Assembly (NCBI RefSeq): GCF_050749815.1
Contig: NZ_CP192735.1
Span: 2,480,001 to 2,544,000, forward strand
Direction of reading: 5' to 3'
From: Dyella_A sp050749815
GTDB lineage: Bacteria; Pseudomonadota; Gammaproteobacteria; Xanthomonadales; Rhodanobacteraceae
Length of the DNA stretch: 64,000 bases
Positions 57,154 through 64,000 of the stretch are shown piece after piece (the stretch's first letter is position 1; each line of letters starts with the position of its first letter). The position numbers and the translations under genes were made by a program. The notes under the pieces were generated by a model. The model ran no database searches and was not told where the DNA came from. It worked only from the letters and a program-made list of their open reading frames with translations.

Positions 57154-57815
57154 TGCGGCTCCCGCGGCAGCATGTAGCCGAAGCCGCGCACGGTGCGCAC
57201 GGTGTCGGCGCCCAGCTTGCGGCGCAGCGAGTGGACCAGCACTTCCAGCGCGCCGCGGCCCACCACGTTGTCCAGCCCGTAGATCGAGTTCTCCAGGTGC
57301 TCGCGGCGCACGATCTGCCCGGCGCGCTCCATCAGCTGCTGCAGCAGGGCGAACTCGCGGCGGGTGAGCTCCACCGGCTCGTCGCGAAAGCGCACTTCGG
57401 CGCTCTCCAGATCCAGCGACAGCGCGCCGGCCTCGATGCGGTTCACCGCGCGCCCGTGATGGCGGCGCATCAGCGAGCGGATGCGTGCGGCGAGCTCGTC
57501 GAGGTGGAACGGCTTGACCAGGTAGTCGTCGGCGCCGGCGTCGAGCCCCTTCACGCGCGACTGCAGCCCGTCGCGGGCGGTCATCACGATCACCGGCGTA
57601 TCCACCTGCGCGCGGCGCGCGGCGGTGAGCACGTCCAGGCCGTCGCGACCGGGCAGGCCCAGATCCAGCAGCACCAGGTCGGCGGTGCGATCGGCCAGCG
57701 CCGCGCTGGCGCTGCGGCCGTCGCGCAGCCAGGTGACGGTGTAGCTCAGGCGCTCCAGCGCACGCTGGATCGCCCCACCGAGCTGGGCATCGTCTTCGAC
57801 CAGGATGATGTGCAC
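57150..57815 (-). CDS. OmpR-family response regulator (QseB/PmrA-like)
   Basis: A 221-residue regulator. The receiver starts MHIILVEDDAQLGGAIQRAL (GTG start with AAGGAG upstream). The phospho-Asp is in LVLLDLGLPGRDGLDV, the switch Thr in VIVMTARDG and the Lys in YLVKPF. The C-terminal winged helix has LTRREFALLQQLM and VLVHSLRRKLGADTVRTVRG. Coupled to the kinase by GTGA. Its 215-bp upstream gap is shared with the divergent efflux operon, which is a likely target (inference). Confidence 0.94.
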
Positions 57816-58030
57816 GCCGCTGACTCCTTCCGCTTGTCGCCGCCCCATGATGACCGGATCGGCTTGGCGCAACCTTACGTCAGGCCTGTCGGCGATGGTC
57901 GATGCCACCGCTGTGGGGGCTCTGATCGTCCCTAAGCTGGGGCAAAGGAGCGGCCGCGATGATGGTGGTTTCCTGCGTCGCCGCCCCGGGTGGCGCGGCA
58001 TTTGTCGATCCGTCCGCTTGAGAGAGCTTC

Positions 58031-59443
58031 ATGCATCGATGCCCCATCGCGCGATCCGGCCGCCGCCCGGCGTTCACGGCGCGCCTTTGCCGCGGCCTGA
58101 CCGCGCTGGCGCTCACCCTGCTGGCCGGCTGCGCCACCTATCGCCCGCTGCCGCTACCGGCTGGCCACGGCGCCACGAGCGTCGGCCAGCTCAGCGCCTC
58201 GCTGCCGGCGCGCGCATGGCTGCCGGCGCATCGCTTCGATCCCACCGACGGGCTGGATGTGACCGAGCTGGCCACGCTGGCGGTGGCGAACAACCCGGAC
58301 CTGCGCTCCAAGCGCGATGCGCTTGGCCTGGCGCGGGCGCAGGCGTTCGCCGCCGGTCTGCTGCCGGACCCCCAGCTCGCCCTGGGCGCGGATTTTCCCC
58401 GCAGCAACGCCCCCGGCCTCACCAGCGCATACAGCGCGGGGATCAGCGCCGACTTGGCCGCCCTGCTCAACCGCTCGTCGCGCGTTGCCGCTGCCCGCAG
58501 CCAGACGCAGCAGGTGAACCTGGACCTGCTTTGGGCCGAGTGGCAGACCGTGGCGCAGGCGCGCGTGCTGTTTGAGCAGGTGACCACGCTGCAGGCCAAG
58601 GAGGTTCGCCTGCGACGCGAGCGCGACGCGCTGGCGCCACTGGCCGCACAGGTGCAGACCGCGCTGCGCGCCGGCAACCTCACCCACGATGCCGCCAGCA
58701 CCGGCCTCAACGCGCTCGCCGACGTACGTCATCGCCTGGACGACAACACCGTGGCGCTGGATCAGGCCGAAGCCGACCTGCACGGCCTGCTGGGGCTGGC
58801 GCCGGACGCGCCGATCGACCTGGTCGGCCCGCCGTGGCGCGACGACCCGTCACCCGCCGCGGTGCAACGCGCGCTGGATGCTCTGCCGCAGCGCCGGCCC
58901 GACCTGCTCGCCCTGCAGGCCGGCTACGCGTCGCAGGAGGCGAACCTGCGCGGCGCGATCCGCGCGCAGTTCCCGGCGATCACGCTCGGCTTCAACACCG
59001 CGCGCGACACCAGCGCGGTCTATACCAACGGCGTCACGCTGGGCATCACGCTGCCGCTGTTCGACCGCAACCGCGGCAACATCGCGATCGCCACGGCGAC
59101 CCGCCAGCAGCTGCGCGACGACTACGCCGCGCGCGTGCTCGCCACGCGCACCGATATCCGCCGCCTCACCGACGACCTGGCCACGCTGACCCGCGCCGCC
59201 GCCGCGCAGGACCGCCACGCCGGCGAGCTGGCGCATGCGCGCCGCGCCGCCGAGCTCACCTGGCAGCACGGCGAGCTGGACTGGCCGACCTACCTGGCCA
59301 TTCGCGCCAACGCGCTCGGCGCCGACCTCGACCGTCTCGACCTGCGCCAGCGGCGCGCCACCGCCGCGATCGCACTGAGCGCGCTGCTGGGCAGCACCGA
59401 TCTCACTCCCGCGTCCCCACCCGCACGAGCCGACACGCCATGA
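58031..59443 (+). CDS. TolC/CzcC-like outer-membrane efflux lipoprotein
   Basis: A 470-residue outer-membrane factor. The signal ends in lipobox LLAGC (Cys about residue 35) after a long Arg-rich N-terminus. Two OEP repeats follow, with helical segments (DVTELATLAVANNPDLRSKR; QRRPDLLALQAGYASQEANL) and barrel strands (ITLGFNTARDT; GVTLGITLPLFDRNRGNI). The VTLGITLPLFDRNRG form is that of CzcC-type factors. GAGAGAGC precedes the ATG. First of three genes joined by 4-bp stop/start overlaps. Confidence 0.92.
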   Translation: MHRCPIARSGRRPAFTARLCRGLTALALTLLAGCATYRPLPLPAGHGATSVGQLSASLPARAWLPAHRFDPTDGLDVTELATLAVANNPDLRSKRDALGLARAQAFAAGLLPDPQLALGADFPRSNAPGLTSAYSAGISADLAALLNRSSRVAAARSQTQQVNLDLLWAEWQTVAQARVLFEQVTTLQAKEVRLRRERDALAPLAAQVQTALRAGNLTHDAASTGLNALADVRHRLDDNTVALDQAEADLHGLLGLAPDAPIDLVGPPWRDDPSPAAVQRALDALPQRRPDLLALQAGYASQEANLRGAIRAQFPAITLGFNTARDTSAVYTNGVTLGITLPLFDRNRGNIAIATATRQQLRDDYAARVLATRTDIRRLTDDLATLTRAAAAQDRHAGELAHARRAAELTWQHGELDWPTYLAIRANALGADLDRLDLRQRRATAAIALSALLGSTDLTPASPPARADTP

Positions 59444-60528
59444 TGCCGATCCGCGTCACGCCTTCCCTCCGCCCGCTGCTGCTGTGGCTGCCGCTGGCTG
59501 CCCTGCTGGCCGGGTGCTCCAGCGGCCAGGGCGGCGACGATGACGCCAGCAGCGCAGCCGGCGCGCGCGGCGCGGTCGCCGTCACCACCATGGTGCCCAG
59601 GCAGCAGACCTTCCACGACACCGTGCAGGCCTGGGGCAGCGCGGTCAGCGATCCGCAGCGCGCCCGCGTGATCAGCCTCGGCCACGGCGGCCAGGTGCAG
59701 GCACTGATGGTGAGCGCCGGGCAGCGCGTGCGGCGCGGCGAGCCGCTGCTGGTGATCGCGCCGGACCCTGCCGCCCGCAGCGCGTATCGCCAGGCACTGA
59801 GCGCACGCCAGCTTGCGCAGAGCGAGCTCGTCCGCATCCAGGCGTTGGCCCGCCAGCGACTGGCGACGCAGTCGCAGCTGGCCGCGGCGCGCAAGGCGCT
59901 GGCCGACGCCGACGCCACGCTCGCCGCACAACGCGCGCTGGGTGGCGGCGCGGCCGAGGAGACGGTGACCGCACCGGCCGACGGTGTGGTGACCAGCCGC
60001 AATGTCGGCCAGGGCGAGCGCTTCACCGCCAACGCAACGCTGCTTTCCTTCACGCCCGATCAGGCGCTGGTCGCCGAACTGGGCGTGCAGCCGCCGGACG
60101 GCAGCAAGCTGCACGCCGGCATGGCGGTGCGCCTGCGCGGCGCCTACAGCGATGCGCCCGCACTAGAGGGCACGCTGACGATGATCGGCGCGTCGATCGA
60201 TCCGCAGAGCCACCTGCTGCCGGCACGGGTCAGCCTGCCGGCGCAGGCCGGCGCCGCGCTGGTGGCCGGCACGCCGCTGCAGGCCACCATCGAGACCCGC
60301 GACGTCAGCGCCTGGGCGGTGCCGCGCGACGCCGTGCTGCACGACGATCACGGCGACTACCTGTTCCAGCTCGACCACGGCAAGGCAAAGCGCGTGAACG
60401 TGACCCTGCGCAGCCCCGACGGCGACCCGGTGGGCGTGCTCGGGCCGCTCGATGCGAAGGCCCCGGTGATCGTGCAGGGCGTGTACGAGCTTCACGACGG
60501 CGACGCCGTGCAGGAGTCGGCACGGTGA
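59440..60528 (+). CDS. RND efflux periplasmic adaptor lipoprotein
   Basis: A 362-residue membrane-fusion protein. Lipobox LLAGC (Cys about 26), N-terminal beta strand, biotinyl-lipoyl half GHGGQVQALMVSAGQRVRRG, an alpha-hairpin (about residues 105-160, Ala/Gln/Arg-rich), the second lipoyl half VTAPADGVVTSRNVGQGERF, then beta-barrel and membrane-proximal domains. The ATG overlaps the preceding stop (ATGA). It links the inner-membrane pump and the outer-membrane factor. The cargo (metal or organic) is not clear from the sequence. Confidence 0.92.
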   Translation: MMPIRVTPSLRPLLLWLPLAALLAGCSSGQGGDDDASSAAGARGAVAVTTMVPRQQTFHDTVQAWGSAVSDPQRARVISLGHGGQVQALMVSAGQRVRRGEPLLVIAPDPAARSAYRQALSARQLAQSELVRIQALARQRLATQSQLAAARKALADADATLAAQRALGGGAAEETVTAPADGVVTSRNVGQGERFTANATLLSFTPDQALVAELGVQPPDGSKLHAGMAVRLRGAYSDAPALEGTLTMIGASIDPQSHLLPARVSLPAQAGAALVAGTPLQATIETRDVSAWAVPRDAVLHDDHGDYLFQLDHGKAKRVNVTLRSPDGDPVGVLGPLDAKAPVIVQGVYELHDGDAVQESAR

Positions 60529-63500
60529 ACCTCTCGCTGTGGATGCAACGGCACCGGCGCTCGCTGCTGTTTCTCGCCCTGATGCTGGCGCTCGGTGGCA
60601 TCGCCAGTGCGTTCCTGATGCCGGTGGCGCTGTTTCCCAATGTCGCGTTTCCGCGCGTGCAGGTGACGCTGGACGCGGGCGATCGCCCGGCCGACCAGAT
60701 GGCGGTGGCGGTAACCACGCCGGTGGAAGTGGCTGTGCGCCGCGTGCGCGGCGTGCGCGGTGTGCGCTCCACGACCAGTCGTGGCAGCGCAGACATCGCA
60801 GTCACCTTCGACTGGGGTGCGGACATGGCCGCCGCGCTGCAGGCGATCAACGCCGCCGCGGGCCAGGTATTGCCGGAGCTGCCACCGGGTACCCGGGTCA
60901 GCACCCGGCGGATGGATCCCACCACGTTCCCCGTGCTTGCTTACAGCCTGCGCTCGCACACGGTTTCGCCCGCCGATCTGCATGATCTGGCGCAATACCA
61001 GCTGCGCCCGCTGCTCACCGGCATCACCGGCGTGGCACAGGTCAAGGTGCAGGGCGGCGAGGTGGTGGAGTTCCACGTGGACGTCGATCCGGACAAGCTG
61101 CGTGCACTCGACCTCAGCCTGTCCGACGTAACCGCAGCGGTCGGGCACGCCGCCACCATCCAGGCGATGGGCCGCGTCTCCGACCACTACAAGCTGTACC
61201 TGCTGCTGGCGAACAACCAGCCGACCTCGCTCGGCGCGCTGCGCGACATCGTGCTGCGTGCCATGCCCGGCGGCGTGGTGCGCCTGCGGGACGTGGCAAC
61301 GATCCGGCTCGGCCACGTGCCGCAGTGGATCAAGGTCAATGCCGACGGTCAGAACGCGGTGCTGTTGCAGGTCTACCAGCAGCCTTCCGGCAACAGCGTG
61401 CAGATCGCCCGTGACGTGAAGAAGCGCCTGGCCGACTTCGCGCCGCAGATGCCGGCCGGCGTCGACCTGGCCAGCTGGTACGACCAGACCCAACTGGTCA
61501 CCGGCGCCGCCGGCAGCGTGCGCGACGCGATCCTGATCGGCATCGTGCTGGCGGGGCTGGTGCTGTTCGTGTTCCTGCGCAACACGCGGGTGATCCTTAT
61601 CGCGCTGATCGTGGTGCCGGCCGTGCTGGCGATCACCGTGCTGCTGCTGCGCGTGCTAGGCATGAGCTTCAACATGATGACGCTCGGCGGGATGGCCGCC
61701 GCGGTGGGTCTGATCATCGACGACGTGATCGTCATGCTGGAGCACATCATGCGCCGGCTGGGCGGCGCCAACAGCGGCGGCGAAGAGGCCGCCGTACATA
61801 AACGCATCGCTGGCGCCGCATGGGAGTTCTCCCGCCCGCTGACCGGCTCCAGCGCGGCCACGGTGATCATCTTCCTGCCGCTGGCGTTCCTCTCCGGCGT
61901 CACCGGCGCGTTCTTCAAGGCGCTGTCGCTGACCATGGCCAGCGCGCTGATCATTTCCTACCTGCTCACCTGGATCGCCGTACCGCTGCTGGCCGAGCGC
62001 TTCCTCGACAAGCGCCACCGCACCGAACATCCGCCCGGACGCTTCACCCGACGCATGATGGCCGGCTACGAGCGCACGCTGCAGGCATGGCTGAAGAGAC
62101 CGCTGCTGATCCTGCTGCTGGTGGTGCCGTTGCTCGTCGTGGGCACGCTGGCCTACACGCGGGTGGGCACCGGCTTCATGCCCAGCATGGACGAGGGCGG
62201 CTTCATCCTCGACTACCGATCCGATCCGGGCACCTCGCTGGAGGAGACCGATCGCCTGCTGCGCCAGGTGGAGACGATCATCCGCGCCAACCCCTACGTG
62301 GACACCTACTCGCGGCGCACCGGCCTGCAGCTCGGCGGCGGCCTTACCGAGGCCAACGAGGGCGACTTCTTCGTGCGGCTGAAAACCGGTTCGCGCCCCA
62401 GCACCGAGCAGGTAATGGAGGAGGTGCGCAGCAAGGTGGAGGCGACCGTACCTGGGCTGGATATCGAGCTTTCGCAGCTGATGGAGGACCTGATCGGCGA
62501 TCTGGTGGCGGTGCCGCAGCCGATCGAGGTCAAGCTCTACGGCGACGACCCGGCCAAACTGGAATCCACCGCCCGCAAGGTCGCCGACGCGGTGGGCAAG
62601 ATTTCCGGCGTGGTGGGGGTGCGCGACGGCATCAATCCGGCAGGCGATGCGCTCGAGGTGAACGTCGATTCCACGCGCGCCGCGCTGGCGGGGCTCGATC
62701 CTACCAGCGTCACCGACCAGGTCGCCGCTGCCGTGGAGGGCTCGGTGGCGGCGCAACTGCCACAGGCCGGCCGGATGGTCGGCGTGCGCGTGAGTCTTCC
62801 CGGCAACCGCCGGCAGCGGATGGAGCAGATCGAGGCGCTGCCGATCCGTGCTGCGGATGGACATCTGCTGCCACTGTCCCAGGTGGCCAGCTTGACCCCG
62901 GTACAGGGGCAGCCTCAGATCGAGCGCGAGAACCTCAAGCGCATGGTGGCGGTGACGGGGCGCATCAGCGGTCGCAGCCTCGGTGCCGCGATCGGCGACG
63001 TAAAGAAGATCATGTCACGCGCGGGCATGTTGCCCAAGGGCATGTATTACGAACTGGGCGGCGTCTACAAGCAGCAGCAGCAGGCGTTCCGCGGGCTCAC
63101 CATCGTGATGGTGGCGGCGATCGCGCTGGTGTTCACGCTGCTGCTGTTTCTGTACGAGAGCTTCCGCGTGGCGCTGGCGATCCTCGCCATGCCGCTGCTG
63201 GCCTTGCCGGCGGTGTTCGTCGGGCTGTGGCTGACCGGCATCGAGCTCAACATCTCCTCGATGATGGGCATGACGATGATCGTGGGCATCGTCACCGAAG
63301 TGGCGATCTTCTATTTCTCGGAGCTGCAGCAGACCGACGACGACGAGGCGCAGCGCGAGCTGCCGCTGCACGATGCGCTGAGTCGCGCCGGCCAGCACCG
63401 TACGCGGCCGATCCTGATGTCCACTATCGCCGCCATCCTGACCTTGCTGCCGCTGGCCCTGGCGATCGGCCAGGGCTCGCAGATGCAGCAGCCGCTGGCG

Positions 63501-63602
63501 GTGGCGATCATCGCCGGCATGCTGCTGCAACTTCCGCTGGTGTTGCTGGTGATGCCGGTGCTGTACGCCGTGCTGCGCCGGCATCGCCGGGCCGCGGCCT
63601 GA
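60525..63602 (+). CDS. RND-superfamily inner-membrane efflux pump
   Basis: A 1025-residue proton-driven pump with the AcrB/CzcA layout: helix 1 (LLFLALMLALGGIASAFLMP), a large periplasmic loop, six helices, a second loop, five more helices. Helix 4 carries GGMAAAVGLIIDDVIVMLEH with the acidic pair for proton relay. The second half starts near FMPSMDEGGFILDYRSDPGT and ends in MSTIAAILTLLPLALAIGQG. CzcA-type metal pumps usually read DGAVVMVEN in helix 4, so this is closer to HAE-type pumps, although its adaptor and outer-membrane factor look CzcBC-like. GTG start overlapping the adaptor stop (GTGA). Confidence 0.93.
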   Translation: MNLSLWMQRHRRSLLFLALMLALGGIASAFLMPVALFPNVAFPRVQVTLDAGDRPADQMAVAVTTPVEVAVRRVRGVRGVRSTTSRGSADIAVTFDWGADMAAALQAINAAAGQVLPELPPGTRVSTRRMDPTTFPVLAYSLRSHTVSPADLHDLAQYQLRPLLTGITGVAQVKVQGGEVVEFHVDVDPDKLRALDLSLSDVTAAVGHAATIQAMGRVSDHYKLYLLLANNQPTSLGALRDIVLRAMPGGVVRLRDVATIRLGHVPQWIKVNADGQNAVLLQVYQQPSGNSVQIARDVKKRLADFAPQMPAGVDLASWYDQTQLVTGAAGSVRDAILIGIVLAGLVLFVFLRNTRVILIALIVVPAVLAITVLLLRVLGMSFNMMTLGGMAAAVGLIIDDVIVMLEHIMRRLGGANSGGEEAAVHKRIAGAAWEFSRPLTGSSAATVIIFLPLAFLSGVTGAFFKALSLTMASALIISYLLTWIAVPLLAERFLDKRHRTEHPPGRFTRRMMAGYERTLQAWLKRPLLILLLVVPLLVVGTLAYTRVGTGFMPSMDEGGFILDYRSDPGTSLEETDRLLRQVETIIRANPYVDTYSRRTGLQLGGGLTEANEGDFFVRLKTGSRPSTEQVMEEVRSKVEATVPGLDIELSQLMEDLIGDLVAVPQPIEVKLYGDDPAKLESTARKVADAVGKISGVVGVRDGINPAGDALEVNVDSTRAALAGLDPTSVTDQVAAAVEGSVAAQLPQAGRMVGVRVSLPGNRRQRMEQIEALPIRAADGHLLPLSQVASLTPVQGQPQIERENLKRMVAVTGRISGRSLGAAIGDVKKIMSRAGMLPKGMYYELGGVYKQQQQAFRGLTIVMVAAIALVFTLLLFLYESFRVALAILAMPLLALPAVFVGLWLTGIELNISSMMGMTMIVGIVTEVAIFYFSELQQTDDDEAQRELPLHDALSRAGQHRTRPILMSTIAAILTLLPLALAIGQGSQMQQPLAVAIIAGMLLQLPLVLLVMPVLYAVLRRHRRAAA

Positions 63603-63639
63603 TCGCCCCCCTCACCTCACCCATCGCAAGGGAACCACC

Positions 63640-64000
63640 ATGAAGCCACTGCTGCGCTCAGCCCTGTTCCTCTCGCTCGCCACGCTTTTTGCGCCGCTGC
63701 ACGCAGCCGCCACCGTGCCCACCACCAAAATCATCGAACGCCTGCCGCTCGGTGGCCCCGGCGGCTGGGACTACCTCACGGTCGACGCGCCGCACCGGCA
63801 TCTGTTCGTCAGCCGCGGCGACCGCGTGGTGGTGGTCGACCTGGCCAGCGGCAAGCCGGTCGGCACCCTCACCGGCACCGCCGGCGTGCACGGCGTGGCC
63901 GTCGCCGACGACCTGGGCCAGGGCTTCACCAGCAACGGCAAGAGCGCCTCGGTGACGGTGTTCGACCTGGCCACGCTCAAGCCGCTGGGCAGCATCACCG
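63640..64000 (+). CDS. YncE/YVTN-type beta-propeller protein (3' end cut by window edge)
   Basis: The first about 120 residues of an exported protein. Signal peptide MKPLLRSALFLSLATLFAPL, then HAAATV. Propeller-like repeats follow: WDYLTVDAPHRHLFVSRGDR, VVVVDLASGKPVGTLTG and VTVFDLATLKPLGSI. Blades with a VxVFDLAT core fit the YncE/YVTN family, whose roles are mostly unknown. GGGAACC lies ahead of the ATG. It follows the pump by 37 bp and may be cotranscribed. Confidence 0.8.
   Translation, partial: MKPLLRSALFLSLATLFAPLHAAATVPTTKIIERLPLGGPGGWDYLTVDAPHRHLFVSRGDRVVVVDLASGKPVGTLTGTAGVHGVAVADDLGQGFTSNGKSASVTVFDLATLKPLGSIT

Overview
The window reads as chromosomal backbone plus accessory carbohydrate loci from a high-GC gammaproteobacterium of the Xanthomonadales (Lysobacterales), most likely a Rhodanobacteraceae member (Rhodanobacter, Dyella, Luteibacter or Frateuria type). 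The reasons are the YebC form starting MGRGPSIEGRKNAEDAK, the fmdB-aspS-yebC-ruvCA-kup-ruvB-ybgC-tolQ order, the sucCD-pilS linkage, TonB-dependent receptors paired with sugar transporters, and GTAG-headed REP elements. The genus is inference; no rRNA or other marker is present. No tRNA, rRNA, CRISPR array, prophage or insertion sequence was recognised.

Layout. 1-9737 (all minus strand) is a conserved housekeeping run: a zinc-ribbon protein, a DUF3011 envelope protein, aspS, an alpha/beta hydrolase, yebC, the Holliday-junction genes ruvC, ruvA and ruvB with the potassium transporter kup between ruvA and ruvB, then ybgC and the start of the tol cluster. A TonB-dependent receptor (9995-12394) faces clpB across a bidirectional terminator. 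From 12459 to 23165 lies the bamD / rluD-pgeF-clpB neighbourhood known from other gammaproteobacteria. Here it is split twice: by a visibly lower-GC membrane glycosyltransferase-like gene between rluD and pgeF, and by an otsB-GH15-otsA trehalose operon between pgeF and clpB. clpB carries a good sigma-32 promoter.

sucCD (minus) and pilS (plus) diverge at about 25.4-25.7 kb. pilS is not followed by pilR. An 11.8-kb carbohydrate locus (27405-39195) sits between them: a LacI regulator, a near-perfect 32-bp operator, a cytoplasmic GH65 phosphorylase fused to beta-phosphoglucomutase, a TonB receptor, an MFS transporter, a secreted GH65 hydrolase and a secreted esterase. The apparent pathway is outer-membrane uptake of an alpha-glucoside, periplasmic trimming, inner-membrane import, phosphorolysis to beta-glucose 1-phosphate and conversion to glucose 6-phosphate by the same polypeptide. 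pilR has its own promoter after the locus.

40714-44591 encodes a translationally coupled three-component His-Asp set (CHASE3-like kinase, single-domain receiver, REC-kinase-REC hybrid). 44713-49800 is a mannoside module: secreted GH92 alpha-mannosidase, FHS-family sugar permease and AGE-family (mannose isomerase-like) epimerase. Next come an M1 metallopeptidase, a tandemly triplicated REP-containing intergenic array, a Gfo/Idh/MocA oxidoreductase and a PAP2-family phosphatase.

The last part has a degenerate sensor kinase lacking the phospho-accepting histidine, convergent with a PepSY protein gene and an OmpR-type two-component system. This is divergent from a tightly overlapped tripartite RND efflux operon. 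The window ends inside a YncE-like beta-propeller gene.

The most notable observations are the REP array that copies the start region of the downstream gene, the pilS/pilR split by the dual-GH65 locus, the pseudokinase, and the interrupted rluD-pgeF-clpB backbone.
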